Shown piece by piece: positions 41,095-51,098 of a stretch of DNA of 64,000 nt. How positions within the stretch are numbered: position 1 is the stretch's first letter; every line of letters starts with the position of its first letter. Source of the DNA: an uncultured Pseudoxanthomonas sp. (lineage in GTDB: Bacteria > Pseudomonadota > Gammaproteobacteria > Xanthomonadales > Xanthomonadaceae); NCBI RefSeq assembly GCF_946886695.1, contig NZ_CAMPJD010000015.1, forward strand, positions 1 through 64,000, read 5' to 3'. The position numbers were made by a program, and so were the translations under genes. Under the pieces are notes generated by a model. It was not told where the DNA came from. It ran no database searches and worked only from the letters and a program-made list of their open reading frames with translations.

Positions 41095-42303
41095 TCACGG
41101 CGCCTTCGGCGGTTCGATCCGCCAGATCTTGCCGTCGTCTTCGTCGGTGACCACGTAGACGTTGCCGTCCTGCCCGACGCGGACGTCGCGCACACGCTCA
41201 CCGATCTCGTTGAGCAGGCGTTCTTCGCCGACGACCTTGTCGCCGTCCAGGGTCAGGCGGATCAGGTTGCGTTCGGCCAGCGAGCCGAGGAACAGGCTGT
41301 CGTTCCAGGGGCTCTCCGGTCGCCCGGTATAGAACGCCATGCCGGACACACCCGGGGATTTCTCCCACAGGTGGTGCGGTTGTTCCATGCCGTCCTTCGC
41401 CTTGCCTTCCGCTTCCGGGATCGGCTGGCCGGAATAATTGATGCCGTGGGTGATGACCGGCCAGCCATAGTTCTTTCCAGGCTGGGGCAGGTTGATCTCG
41501 TCGCCACCGCGTGGGCCATGCTCGCTCTGCCAGAGCGTGCCGGTGCGCGGGTCGCGCGCCATGCCCTGCATGTTGCGGTGGCCGTAGCTGTAGATCTCGG
41601 GGCGCGCGCCGGATTGGCCGACGAAGGGATTGTCCTGCGGCACGCTGCCGTCCAGGTTGAGGCGCACCAGCTTGCCCTGCAGCTTGTCGAGTTCCTGCGA
41701 CATCGCGCGCTTGTTGCGCTCGCCCTGGCTGATGAAGAGGTGGCCGGCATCATCGAAGACCAGACGCGAGCCGAAGTGGTTCGGGCCGTCGACCTTCGGT
41801 TCCTGGCGGTAGATCACCTTGACGTCGGCGAGCGCGCCGTCGGCCAGCGTGCCGTAGGCCACTGCGGTGCCTGCGGTACCGTTGTCGCCCGGCTCGGCAT
41901 AGCTCAGGTAGATGCGCTGGCTGCTGGCGAAATCCGGCGCGGGCACCACGTCGAGCAGGCCGCCCTGGCCGGTGGCGAAGACCTTGGGTACGCCCGTGAC
42001 CGGTGCGGACACCGCGCCGTCGGCACCGACGCGGCGCAACTGCCCGCTGCGTTCGGTGACGAGCATGCTGCCGTCGGGCAGGAACGCGAGCCCCCAGGGA
42101 TGATCCAGACCGCCCGCCACCTGCGTGGCCCGGACCTGGCCCTTGGCACTGGTCAGCGTCTGCGCGGGCTGGCTCGCGGGTGCAGGCTGCTCCGCCGCGG
42201 CGGTGGCGTTGCCTCTGGCTTCACCGTTCGCGGGTGAATTGCACGCGGCCAGGGGCAGCGCGAGAAGCAGGGCGGTGGCGAGTCGGTGGGATGCGTTGCG
42301 CAA
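41095..42303 (-). CDS. PQQ-dependent soluble aldose sugar dehydrogenase, lipoprotein
   Basis: 402 residues from a TTG at 42303. An ATG at 42327 is in frame, but AGGAGA lies 7 bases before the TTG and no site precedes the ATG. The start gives a lipoprotein signal (LATALLLALPLAACNS). The six-bladed propeller of the GdhB/YliI family is clear: GLDHPWGLAFLPDGSMLVTER, LLDVVPAPDFASSQRIYLSY, HFGSRLVFDDAGHLFISQGER, GHRNMQGMARDPRTGTLWQSEHGP, GKNYGWPVITHG. It oxidises aldoses with PQQ and Ca2+ in the periplasm. It follows the ABC transporter by 41 bases. Confidence 0.88.
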   Translation of the reverse strand: MRNASHRLATALLLALPLAACNSPANGEARGNATAAAEQPAPASQPAQTLTSAKGQVRATQVAGGLDHPWGLAFLPDGSMLVTERSGQLRRVGADGAVSAPVTGVPKVFATGQGGLLDVVPAPDFASSQRIYLSYAEPGDNGTAGTAVAYGTLADGALADVKVIYRQEPKVDGPNHFGSRLVFDDAGHLFISQGERNKRAMSQELDKLQGKLVRLNLDGSVPQDNPFVGQSGARPEIYSYGHRNMQGMARDPRTGTLWQSEHGPRGGDEINLPQPGKNYGWPVITHGINYSGQPIPEAEGKAKDGMEQPHHLWEKSPGVSGMAFYTGRPESPWNDSLFLGSLAERNLIRLTLDGDKVVGEERLLNEIGERVRDVRVGQDGNVYVVTDEDDGKIWRIEPPKAP

Positions 42304-42344
42304 CGTCGTATCTCCTGTGGGGAACATAGTCAGCGGTAGCCGGA

Positions 42345-44237
42345 TCAGCGGTAGCCGGCGGCCTGCAGTTCGAACAGTTCGGCGTAACGGCCGCCCTCGG
42401 CCAGCAACTGCTCGTGCGTGCCGCTCGCTTCCAAGCGTCCTTCGTTGAGGACCAGGATGCGGTCCGCCATGCGTACGCTGGAGAAGCGGTGCGAGATCAG
42501 CACCGCCGTCCGATTGTCCGACAATTCCTTGAAGCGTTGGAAGACCTCGAATTCCGAGCGCGCGTCCAGCGCCGCGGTCGGTTCGTCCAGAATCATCACC
42601 TGCGCATCGCGCATGTAGGCGCGCGCGATGGCGATCTTCTGCCATTGCCCGCCGGACAGGTCCACGCTGTTCTTGAAGCGGCGGCCGACCATCTGGTCGT
42701 AGCCCTGGGGCAGCCCGGCGATGACTTCGTCGGCCATGGCGCGTGCGGCAGCGTCGCGGATGCGGGCCTGGTCGTGCATCGCGTCGATCTGGCCGACACC
42801 GATGTTCTCGCCGGCGGTCAGGTGGTAGCGCACGAAGTCCTGGAAGATCACCCCGATGTTGGCGCGCAGCTCATCGATGTCGTAGTCGCGCAAGTCGCGG
42901 CCATCCAGCAGGATGCGGCCTTCGTCCGGGTCGTACAGGCGCGCTAGCAGCTTGACCAGTGTGGTCTTGCCGGCGCCGTTCTCGCCGACCAGCGCCAGCA
43001 CTTCGCCGGCGCGCAGCTCGAAGTCCAGACCCCGCACCGCCCAGCGTTCGGCGTCGGGATAGCGGAAGCCCACGTTCTCGAAGGTGAAGCCGCGGGTGAT
43101 CGGTTTCGGCACCGGGACGGGATCGGCGGGCGATGTGATCTCCGGTTCGATCTCGAAGAACGAAAACAGGTCGTCCAGGTACAGTGCCTGGCCCGCGACC
43201 TGCGAAAAGCCCACCAGCAGGCCTTCCAGCAACTGGCGCAGGCGGCGGAAACTGCCTGCCAGGAACGTCAAGTCGCCGATGCTGAAGTCGCCACGCACCG
43301 TGCGCCAGGCGATGTAACCGTAGGCAACGTAGTACCCCAGCGTGCCCAGCGCCGCCAGTAGCGTGCCCCAGACCGCACGGCGCCGCGCCAGCGCGCGGTT
43401 GGCGATGAAGAACTTGTCGGCCAGCGTGCGATAACGGCTGATCAGGAAGCGGTGGAGGTTGAAGATCTTCACCTCTTTCGCCGTTTCCACGCTGGCGCCC
43501 ATCTGCCGCATGTATTCCAGCTGCCGTCGCTCCGGCGTCCACTGGAAATTCAACGAGTAGCCCACCGCATTGAAGTGCGCTTCGCCGATGAAGGCGGGAA
43601 TCAGCGCCACCGCCAGCAGCACCATCAGCCACGGCGCGTAGACCAGCAGGCCCGCGGCGAAGCCGACTACGGTGATGGCGTCCTGCACCTGGCCGAACAG
43701 CTGGCTCATCAGGTTCATGCGGCCCATGGTCTGGCGGCGCGCGCGGTCCAGCTTGTCCTGCAGGTCCGGGTCTTCGAAGTCTTCCAGGTCCAGCGTGGCC
43801 GCGTGTTCCATCAGGCGGATGCTGGTGGCGTTGGTGAACAGCTCCGACAGCAGGGCGTCGGCATAGCTCACCATGCGGCCCAGCAGGTCGGACAGGATCG
43901 CCAGCGCGAATTCCACCGCCAGCAACCACAGCAGGTGGTCCAGCACGCCGCTCCGCCACGCAGTCAACAGGCCTTCCTGCGGCACGCCGGAGCCGACCAG
44001 ACGGATGGCTTCGTCGATGATCAGCTTGCCGATGTACAGCGTGACGATGGGCAGCAGCGCGCGGATCACGCGCAGGCCCAGGCTGGCGGTGGTCAGGACG
44101 CGACTTGTCTGCCAGATCTGGCGCAGGAACGGCGCCAGGTTGCGCATCGCATCGAAGCGCTCGCGCAGGTTCGGCTTGGTGGCAGGACGCGGGGCGGCGC
44201 CCTGGGGCTTGCCCGCGGGCGGGGGTGACGAGGCCAT
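42345..44237 (-). CDS. ABC exporter, fused membrane and ATPase domains
   Basis: 630 residues. The N-terminal 45 residues are polar and basic; six membrane spans follow (~50-340). The ATPase has Walker A VGENGAGKTTLVKLLARLYDP, signature VDLSGGQWQKIAIARAYM, Walker B MILDEPTAALD and switch LISHRFSSVRMADRI. It is a homodimeric exporter of the lipid/peptide/drug type; no substrate can be assigned. Presence upstream of a sugar dehydrogenase suggests only co-expression. Confidence 0.9.
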   Translation of the reverse strand: MASSPPPAGKPQGAAPRPATKPNLRERFDAMRNLAPFLRQIWQTSRVLTTASLGLRVIRALLPIVTLYIGKLIIDEAIRLVGSGVPQEGLLTAWRSGVLDHLLWLLAVEFALAILSDLLGRMVSYADALLSELFTNATSIRLMEHAATLDLEDFEDPDLQDKLDRARRQTMGRMNLMSQLFGQVQDAITVVGFAAGLLVYAPWLMVLLAVALIPAFIGEAHFNAVGYSLNFQWTPERRQLEYMRQMGASVETAKEVKIFNLHRFLISRYRTLADKFFIANRALARRRAVWGTLLAALGTLGYYVAYGYIAWRTVRGDFSIGDLTFLAGSFRRLRQLLEGLLVGFSQVAGQALYLDDLFSFFEIEPEITSPADPVPVPKPITRGFTFENVGFRYPDAERWAVRGLDFELRAGEVLALVGENGAGKTTLVKLLARLYDPDEGRILLDGRDLRDYDIDELRANIGVIFQDFVRYHLTAGENIGVGQIDAMHDQARIRDAAARAMADEVIAGLPQGYDQMVGRRFKNSVDLSGGQWQKIAIARAYMRDAQVMILDEPTAALDARSEFEVFQRFKELSDNRTAVLISHRFSSVRMADRILVLNEGRLEASGTHEQLLAEGGRYAELFELQAAGYR

Positions 44238-44292
44238 GCGTGGATTGTGCCTGCCCCGGATGGATTTGGGGTGAAAGCGCGGCTATCTGCAC

Positions 44293-44358
44293 GGTGGGAG
44301 CGACGTCAGTCGCGATCAGGCACTGCATTGGTCCGATCGCGACTGACGTCGCTCCCAC
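44293..44358. repeat. Paired inverted REP element, family A, copy 2
   Basis: GGTGGGAGCGACGTCAGTCG...GAT and its exact inverse ATCGCGACTGACGTCGCTCC. The arms are 19 bases apart, a large hairpin upstream of the ABC gene. Confidence 0.88.
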
Positions 44359-44519
44359 AGTGGCCTCTGGGGCATCATCGGGAAGCGACGCGGATCGCGA
44401 CTGGACGTTCTCCGTGCATCCGTATCCAGTTGTTCGGGGAAGCGGTATGACCCCGTTCGACCGGACCTCTCCAGGTGACGGACAACGCCAGCCGCGATCC
44501 GCGCCGCCTCGCACCAGGC

Positions 44520-45617
44520 TCAGCGCATCGCGACCGCCAGTGATGCCGGCTGGATGCTGACCGCCTGCCCGGGCTCGACGCGTTCGCCGCCACGTACGAT
44601 CAAACGGTCGCCGACGCGCACATCGCCGGTCACCTCCACCAGGCCATCGACTTCGGCGCCGGTTTCCACCGGCAGGCGTTCGGCCTTGCCGGCGCCATCC
44701 ACGCGCATCACGAAGTCGCCTTCTCGACGCAGCATCACCGCGTCGCGCGGCACCGCGACCACGCTGCGCGTGCCTGCGCTGGGAAGTCCGACGTCCACCG
44801 CACTGCCCACCGGCATCTGGGTGGCATCGATGGCGATGCGCAGTTCCAGCTGGCGCGAGGATTCGTCGCCGACCGGCACCAGGGCGGTCACCGGCCACGC
44901 GCGCTCGGTGTCGCCCGCGCGCACGAGCACCGAGGTGCCTGTACCCAGGTGCTGCGCCAGGTCCACCGGCGCACGCACACGGACTTCCTGCGATGCCGTG
45001 TCCACCAGGCGCGCCACGGACGCGCCGGTGGTCAGGTATTCGCCCAGTTGGGTGTGGCGTTCGGCGACGATCCCGGTGAACGGAGCGCGCACCACCATCT
45101 GTTCGCGCTGGTGACGCGTCTGCGCCAGTTGCGCGAGTGCGCGTGCCCGCTCCTGCACCAGCATGTCGCGGTCGGCGCGGAGCTGTTCGTATTGCGCGCG
45201 TGCGATGTTCTGTTGTGCGGCCAGTTGCGCGTAGCGCTGTTCCTGCCGGGCCGCAAGGTCGAGCTGGGCCTGGATGCGGGCCAGGTCGGCGCGGCCTTCC
45301 TGCTCGCGTAGCCGCAATGCCGTGTCGTCCAGCACCGCCAGCGCCTGGCCGGCGCGTATGCGTTCGCCCACCTCGACCACCTCGACGACGCGCCCGCCCT
45401 GTTCGCTGGCGACGCGCGCGTCCTGCCGGCTGATCACGCTGCCGGGCGCCCAGTGGCGCGGCGCGAACTCCGCATTCACCGCCGGCGCGACACTGACGAT
45501 CGCCGGCGGTGCATCCGGCGTTTCGGGGGCGCTGGCGTCGGCGTCCAGTTTCAGCAGGGGCAGGGCGAGGACACCCGCCAATGCGGCGGCAATCAGGGTC
45601 TTGTGCAGGGTGCGCAT
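44520..45617 (-). CDS. RND efflux periplasmic adaptor (HlyD/MFP family)
   Basis: 365 residues. N-terminal anchor or signal (LIAAALAGVLALPLLKLDA), then barrel-sandwich pieces WAPGSVISRQDARVASEQGGRVVEV and VVRAPFTGIVAERHTQLGEYLTTG around a coiled-coil hairpin (residues ~105-175), then beta-barrel and membrane-proximal domains (VVAVPRDAVMLRREGDFVMRVD, RLIVRGGERVEPGQAV). It joins the RND pump to an outer-membrane channel. It follows the pump gene by 26 bases; no channel gene is nearby. Confidence 0.9.
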   Translation of the reverse strand: MRTLHKTLIAAALAGVLALPLLKLDADASAPETPDAPPAIVSVAPAVNAEFAPRHWAPGSVISRQDARVASEQGGRVVEVVEVGERIRAGQALAVLDDTALRLREQEGRADLARIQAQLDLAARQEQRYAQLAAQQNIARAQYEQLRADRDMLVQERARALAQLAQTRHQREQMVVRAPFTGIVAERHTQLGEYLTTGASVARLVDTASQEVRVRAPVDLAQHLGTGTSVLVRAGDTERAWPVTALVPVGDESSRQLELRIAIDATQMPVGSAVDVGLPSAGTRSVVAVPRDAVMLRREGDFVMRVDGAGKAERLPVETGAEVDGLVEVTGDVRVGDRLIVRGGERVEPGQAVSIQPASLAVAMR

Positions 45618-45643
45618 GTCGTTTTCCAGGAAGGGGGAGGGAA

Positions 45644-48600
45644 TCAGGTCGCAGGGGACGGAAGCGGCGTGACGGGGGTGTCGCGTACGTCCGCGCGGGC
45701 GACGCGTGAGCCAGCCAGCCGCAGCAGGGCGGGCACCAGCACCACGGTGAACAGCAGGCTCAGCGCCACGCCGCCGACCGAGACCGCGGCGAGGCCGCGG
45801 TAGATCACCGCGCCGGGGCCGGGATTGATCGCCATCGGCAATGCGCCCAGCACACCGGTCAGCGCTGCGATCAGGATCGGTCGCAGGCGCTGGTCCAGGG
45901 CCTGTTTCAGCGCTTCGTCCAGCGATGCGCCGCCCGCCTGTGCCTCGCGTGCCTGCGCCACCAGCAGGATGGCGTTGTTGATCACCATGCCCAGCAGCAT
46001 GATGAAGCCGATCATCGACAGCAGGTCCAGCGTTTGTCCGGCGGCCAGGTCCAGCACGCGCAGGCCCAGCACGCCCCCGAGCACCGCCATCGGCAGGGTG
46101 GCCATGACGAAGGCGCTGTCGCGCAATGACTTGAACATCGCCGCCATCAGCATGAACAGCACCGCCAGCGCGATCACGAAGTTCGTGCCCATGCTGCGCA
46201 CCACTTCGCCGAGCCGGTCGGCACTGCCTGAAATGCGGATGGCGGCGTCAGGCGGCAGCCCATCGCGCAATGCAGGCACGATCTCGTCATTGACGATGTC
46301 CAGCGCTTCTTCCAGCGACATCGCGGCGGGCGGATCGACGGTCAGCGTCACCGTGCGGCGACGGTCGATGCGGCGCAACTGGTTGGGTGCGAGCACCGTG
46401 TCCACCTGCGCGAGTTCGGCCAGGCTCAACACGCCGCCCTGGGGTGTCGCCAGCGGCGCCGCGCCCAGCCGTTCGACATCGTCGGCGCGGTCGCTGCGCA
46501 GGATGATGGCCAGCCGGCGGTCGCCGTCGAAATGCTCGCCCAGCCACTGGCCATCGCCTAGCGCACGTACGACGGTGCCCAGCTCGGGCCGCCGCCAGCC
46601 CGCTTCCGCCAGGCGGCGGTCGTCCGGATTCACCCGCAGCTCCGGCGTGCCGGCATCGGCATTGGGCCACGCCTGCACGTTGGCGCCGGCGAAGCGCTCC
46701 GACAGCAGTTTGCGTCCTGCTTCCGCCGCCCGGGCCAGTGCGTCGCCATCGCTGTGCTGCAGGTGGATGGCGATGGCGCGTGCCGACCCGCCGAAGCTGC
46801 CGAACAGTTCGCCTTCGCTGGCGAAAGCGCGCGTGTCCGGAAAGCCGACGACGATCTCGTCGCGCACGATGCGTTCCAGTTCGCCGATATCGGCGGGATC
46901 GACCACGCGTGCACCGAGCGAACCACCGCCGGGCCACAGGTTGAGGTACCAGTTGCTCAGCTGCGGCCCCTTTTCGCCCTCCATGTACGGGCGCATGCGC
47001 TCGAGCACCACCGGCGCGATCTCGCGGTTCACGCGTTCCGGGCTCATGCCGGGCGGGAAGTTGAAGAAGGCATCCACCGCGGCACGCTTCACCGGCGGCA
47101 GGTAGTCGATCTGCGGCATCAGCAGCGTCGCCAGCAGCACGGGGGCGAGCACCAGTGCGCCGACCCACGCAAGTTGACGCGGACGACCCTCGGTGACACG
47201 CAGCGACCAGTCGCTGACGCGCGACCAGGCACGGTGCTGCGTGGCATCTCCGGGACGCGTGCGCAGCCAGCTGCCGGCAGCGGCGGGCAGCACGGTAACG
47301 GCGATCAGCAGCGAGATCCCCACCGCGATGGAGATGGTCAGCGCCAGGTCGGCGAACAGCTGGCCTTCCACGTCATCCATGAAGATCACCGGCAGGAACA
47401 CGGCCACGGTGGTGAGCGTGGACGCCACCAGCGCGCCACCCACCTGGCGCGTACCCTCCAGGGCGGCGCGCGCAGCCGGCATGCCTTCCTCGCGCAGCCG
47501 CACGATGTTCTCCGCGACGACCACGGCGGCATCCATCACCATGCCGACCGCGAACGCGAGCCCCGCCAGCGAGATGACGTTGAGGCTGCGGCCGGTGAGC
47601 TGAAGCACGATGAAGGTGGCCAGCAACGAAATGGGAATGGCGCATGCGATCAGTGCGGTGGCGCGCACATCGCGCAGGAACCACCACAGGCAGCCCACCG
47701 CAAGCAGCACGCCGACGGTGAGGCTGCCCGACAGCAGGCCGAGCGCACGGTTGATGAACACCGAGGCATCGAAACTCTGCGCGATATCCAGACCGAGCGG
47801 CTTCAGTTCCTGCTCGCGGACGTCCGCGACGACGCGCTTCACTTCATCCAGCGTGTCCAGCACGTTGGCCCCGTTCTCGCGCAGGATGCGCAGCCCGATG
47901 GCGGAGTTTCCGTTCTGGTAGGCGAAGAAGCGCTGCTCCGGTCGCTTCACTTCGACGCGTGCGACATCGCCAAGCCGTACCGGCCGGCCATTGCGCCAGG
48001 CCAGGATCAGCTCGCCCAGGGCTTCGGGCGAATAGCGCCCGGCGAAACGCAGCACGTACTCCCGCCGTCCGGCTTCCACCACACCGCCGGACACGTCGGT
48101 GGCGCGCGCCGCGACGGCGGCGATGTCGGGAATCTGGATGCCCAGCGCGGCGGCACGTTCCAGATTGAGGGTGATGGTCAGCTCTTCCTCTGCGCCACCG
48201 TTGATCTCGACGCCGGCCACCCCTTGCACCGCGGAGATACGCGGGACGATGCGGTCCTCGATCATCTGCCGGTAGTCGAGGATGTCGCCACGCGTGCCCG
48301 GCAGCTTCTGTACGAAGAAGTACGTGAGCGAGTTGTTGGCGTTGTCGGCGCCCGCCTGCACGACCGGCGGTGTCGCATCGCGCGGCAGCGGTTGCAGCCG
48401 GTTCATGCGCGACAGCACTTCAACCAGCATGGCGTCCATGTCGCTGCCGACGGCGAAGGTGAGGTTGATGAAACTGTTGCCCGCGTTGACGTTGGAAGAG
48501 ATTTCCTCCAGCCCGGGCAGGCCCTGCATCACGGCTTCGATGGGTTCGACGATCTCCGACTCCATCTCCTGCGGCGATGCTGCGCGCCAGCCGGTCTGGA

Positions 48601-48739
48601 TCGACATCTGCGGCCGCTCGATGTCGGGGAACAGCTGAAGGGGCAGCTTCATAAGACTCATCAGGCCGAAGGCGCAGACCATGGCGACGACCACCGCGAC
48701 GGCAGCGGGATTGCGCAGGGAGGCTTCGGTGAGTTTCAT
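45644..48739 (-). CDS. RND-family efflux pump permease
   Basis: 1031 residues, the usual length, with twelve membrane spans and two large periplasmic loops. TMH4 reads GMVMDAAVVVAENIVRL: D403 matches AcrB D407, but the D408 position is Ala. TMH10 reads GMVINNAILLVAQAREA: Asn921 replaces the AcrB Lys940. So the classic proton relay is altered, as in a subset of RND transporters. Substrate unknown. The adaptor gene follows, and a LytS/LytTR pair lies upstream on the same strand. Confidence 0.92.
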   Translation of the reverse strand: MKLTEASLRNPAAVAVVVAMVCAFGLMSLMKLPLQLFPDIERPQMSIQTGWRAASPQEMESEIVEPIEAVMQGLPGLEEISSNVNAGNSFINLTFAVGSDMDAMLVEVLSRMNRLQPLPRDATPPVVQAGADNANNSLTYFFVQKLPGTRGDILDYRQMIEDRIVPRISAVQGVAGVEINGGAEEELTITLNLERAAALGIQIPDIAAVAARATDVSGGVVEAGRREYVLRFAGRYSPEALGELILAWRNGRPVRLGDVARVEVKRPEQRFFAYQNGNSAIGLRILRENGANVLDTLDEVKRVVADVREQELKPLGLDIAQSFDASVFINRALGLLSGSLTVGVLLAVGCLWWFLRDVRATALIACAIPISLLATFIVLQLTGRSLNVISLAGLAFAVGMVMDAAVVVAENIVRLREEGMPAARAALEGTRQVGGALVASTLTTVAVFLPVIFMDDVEGQLFADLALTISIAVGISLLIAVTVLPAAAGSWLRTRPGDATQHRAWSRVSDWSLRVTEGRPRQLAWVGALVLAPVLLATLLMPQIDYLPPVKRAAVDAFFNFPPGMSPERVNREIAPVVLERMRPYMEGEKGPQLSNWYLNLWPGGGSLGARVVDPADIGELERIVRDEIVVGFPDTRAFASEGELFGSFGGSARAIAIHLQHSDGDALARAAEAGRKLLSERFAGANVQAWPNADAGTPELRVNPDDRRLAEAGWRRPELGTVVRALGDGQWLGEHFDGDRRLAIILRSDRADDVERLGAAPLATPQGGVLSLAELAQVDTVLAPNQLRRIDRRRTVTLTVDPPAAMSLEEALDIVNDEIVPALRDGLPPDAAIRISGSADRLGEVVRSMGTNFVIALAVLFMLMAAMFKSLRDSAFVMATLPMAVLGGVLGLRVLDLAAGQTLDLLSMIGFIMLLGMVINNAILLVAQAREAQAGGASLDEALKQALDQRLRPILIAALTGVLGALPMAINPGPGAVIYRGLAAVSVGGVALSLLFTVVLVPALLRLAGSRVARADVRDTPVTPLPSPAT

Positions 48740-48908
48740 CGTGCAGGTCCGCGTGGTGGTCGGCGGTGCGCACGATGCGCGCGTCTCCAGTGATGGTTAT
48801 GGCCCGGAAGTCATGCCACGTGCCATATTGCGGCAAGTGGTGGAGCGGGCGCGATGAACCGAAGATCGAGAATCCGCGTTACGCAGAAGCGGCCCGCAAG
48901 CGTGAGCT

Positions 48909-49013
48909 TCGTCATCCCAGCGAATGCTGGGATCCATTTGGCTTCTGCTTCGATGTCATGGCGGACCGCAAGAGCGACGGCAAGATGGGTCCCAGCGTTC
49001 GCTGGGACGACGG
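48909..49013. repeat. Inverted repeat pair, family F, copy 2
   Basis: TTCGTCATCCCAGCGAATGC...GGGATCCA and the inverse GATGGGTCCCAGCGTTCGCTGGG. It occupies most of the 312-base gap between the pump start and the LytTR regulator end; the rest shows no gene. Confidence 0.85.
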
Positions 49014-49051
49014 ACGATTTACAGGGTCGACCGGAACCGGAGGCACGATCG

Positions 49052-49900
49052 CTACAGCAACACCGCCAGCTTGTCGCGATGGCTGCGCGAAAGCTTTAGC
49101 TCCTGTCCGCAGTCCAACCGCAGGAAGCTCTCCCCGTTGGTATGTGGCCGCATCTCCACCACCCGGCGCGCATTGACGATGGTGGAGCGGTGGATGCGCG
49201 GGAAGCGCTGCGGATCCAGCTGCTTCTCGAGCTCGCGCATGGTGGCGCGCAGGATCAGAGTGGTGCCGGTCTGGCCTTCGCCATCCACGTGGATGCACAT
49301 GTAATCGCCCGCGGCATCGATCCAGCGGATGTTGTGCAGGTCCACGCGCACGGTACGGCCACCGTCGCGGATGGCCAGCTTTTCCTCGCGCCGCAACAGG
49401 TCCAGCGCATCGGGCTTGAGGGCCTCGTCGAGGTGCAGGGGGGGGCGGCCGCTCAGCTCGCCCAGCAGGCCGAGCAGGGTGGCGCAATGGCCGCTGGCCT
49501 CGCGCTGCGCACGCGCCTGGCGCACGCGCGACAGGGCCTGCGCCAGCCGTGAATCGTCCACGGGCTTGAGCAGATAGTCGGTGGCCGAGGCCTCGAAGGC
49601 GCGGATGGCGTAATGGTCGTAGGCGGTGACGAACACCACCAGCGGCATCTCGCTGGCGGGAATCGCACGCAATGTCTGGAAGCCGTCCATCCCCGGCATC
49701 TGCACATCGAGGAACACCAGGTCCGGCCGGTGTTCGCGCAGACCGGCGATGGCCGATGCGCCATCGCCATACTGGCCGACAATGTCGATGTCGGCATGCG
49801 CGGCCAGGCGGATTTCCAGCCCGCGCCGGGCCAGCGGTTCGTCGTCGACGATGAAGGCGCGCAATCGTGGCGGGCGGGGCGGTGAGGTGGCGTGGTCCAT
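49052..49900 (-). CDS. LytTR-type response regulator
   Basis: 282 residues from the ATG at 49900. Receiver: FIVDDEP, D65 in LVFLDVQMPGMDG, Lys in DYLLKPVDD. A linker of ~60 residues leads to the LytTR DNA-binding domain (LAIRDGGRTVRVDLHNIRWIDAAGDYMCIHV, FPRIHRSTIVNARRVVEM, LKLSRSHRDKL). Members such as AlgR and LytR control exopolysaccharide, virulence or cell-wall genes. It lies 4 bases after the kinase gene. Confidence 0.93.
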   Translation of the reverse strand: MDHATSPPRPPRLRAFIVDDEPLARRGLEIRLAAHADIDIVGQYGDGASAIAGLREHRPDLVFLDVQMPGMDGFQTLRAIPASEMPLVVFVTAYDHYAIRAFEASATDYLLKPVDDSRLAQALSRVRQARAQREASGHCATLLGLLGELSGRPPLHLDEALKPDALDLLRREEKLAIRDGGRTVRVDLHNIRWIDAAGDYMCIHVDGEGQTGTTLILRATMRELEKQLDPQRFPRIHRSTIVNARRVVEMRPHTNGESFLRLDCGQELKLSRSHRDKLAVLL

Positions 49901-49904
49901 CGGC

Positions 49905-50990
49905 TCAGTCCGCCAGCGTCTGCGAGGTTTCGAACGGCAGGCGCAGGGTGACTTCGATGCCGCGCTCCAGGTTGCGTACGGAGAAGCCACCGGACCCGCC
50001 GTACAGCACGCTCAGGCGTTCGCGCGTATTGCGCAGGCCCACGCCCTTGCCGGGCGGCAATTCGTCGCCCTCCAGACTCCCGCAGCCGGGCCCGTCATCG
50101 GTGACGCGCAGCACCAGTTGCGCGCCGTCCCGCTCGGCTTCGATACGCAACAGGCCACCTGCGACCTGCTTGGCCACGGCGTACTTGATGGCGTTCTCCA
50201 CCAGCGGTTGCAGCAACAGGCTGGGCAGCAGCGCACGCCAGCAGTCCTCGTCGATGTCGGTCTCGATGCGCAACCGTTCGGCGAAGCGGATCTTCTCGAT
50301 GTCCAGGTACAGCGTCAGCGCATCGAGTTCCTGGCGCAGCGTGACGCGCTGCATCGGATCGTTGTCCAGTGAATGCCGGAGGAACGACGACAGGCCCTGC
50401 ACCATGCGGTTGGCGGTGACGTTGTCGCGGTCCAGGATCAGGGTCGAAATCGCATTGAGCGTGTTGAACAGGAAATGCGGATTGAGTTGGTAGCGCAGCA
50501 TCTTCAGCTGCGCCTGGTGCGCCATGCTGCGCGCGGCCAGCGTGCGCTCGGTTTCGCCCTGCAGCTGCTGGTAATACTTGATGCCCATGTACGCGCCGAC
50601 CCAGGCCAGCACCACATAGATGTAGCCGAGCGAATAGGCGATGAACTCCAGCCGGGTGGTCGGCTTGCAGGTCTCGCAGAAATCCACCAGGACTTCGCGC
50701 GTGACGAAATCGATCAGCGCCGAGCTGGCCAGGACCACGGGGATCATCAACGCCAGCAGCTGGCGGGGCGGCAGACTCCAGTAGGTCCTCAGCAGGAAGC
50801 GCAGGCCCAGCGTGACCAGGGCGCCCATGGTCGCGGCGGTCGCGGGCACCACCCAGTAGCCGGACGGCTTGCCGTGGGCGGCGGCATACAGACAGCCCTG
50901 CGCGAAGTAGGCGCCCCAGCCCGACAGGTGCAGCAGCCAGAAGACGCGCTGGCGGGGAAGGTCCAGCGGATGGGAGGTGGCGATGGCCAT
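49905..50990 (-). CDS. LytS/AlgZ-type sensor histidine kinase
   Basis: 361 residues. Four to five membrane spans (~15-145), then the His_kinase box MLRYQLNPHFLFNTLNAIS with H172 and the ATPase region PLVENAIKYAV, VTDDGPGCG and GVGLRNTRERLSVLYG. There is a CETC motif between spans (C105, C108) that might sense redox or metal, which is only inferred. It pairs with the LytTR regulator directly downstream. The RND pump further down the same strand is a candidate target. Confidence 0.92.
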   Translation of the reverse strand: MAIATSHPLDLPRQRVFWLLHLSGWGAYFAQGCLYAAAHGKPSGYWVVPATAATMGALVTLGLRFLLRTYWSLPPRQLLALMIPVVLASSALIDFVTREVLVDFCETCKPTTRLEFIAYSLGYIYVVLAWVGAYMGIKYYQQLQGETERTLAARSMAHQAQLKMLRYQLNPHFLFNTLNAISTLILDRDNVTANRMVQGLSSFLRHSLDNDPMQRVTLRQELDALTLYLDIEKIRFAERLRIETDIDEDCWRALLPSLLLQPLVENAIKYAVAKQVAGGLLRIEAERDGAQLVLRVTDDGPGCGSLEGDELPPGKGVGLRNTRERLSVLYGGSGGFSVRNLERGIEVTLRLPFETSQTLAD

Positions 50991-51098
50991 GGTGTCGATC
51001 AGGACGCAGGTGGCGCCATGCTAACGCCACCGGGTGCGGCGGTTCGCACGGTTCGTCGGTGCCGGGCCACGCTTGGGCGCAAGACCGCCGGCGTTGCG

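Noticed and set aside
46754..48793. 679-codon plus-strand frame opposite the RND pump
   Set aside because: Same antisense artefact; no family pattern, and the pump frame is full length.
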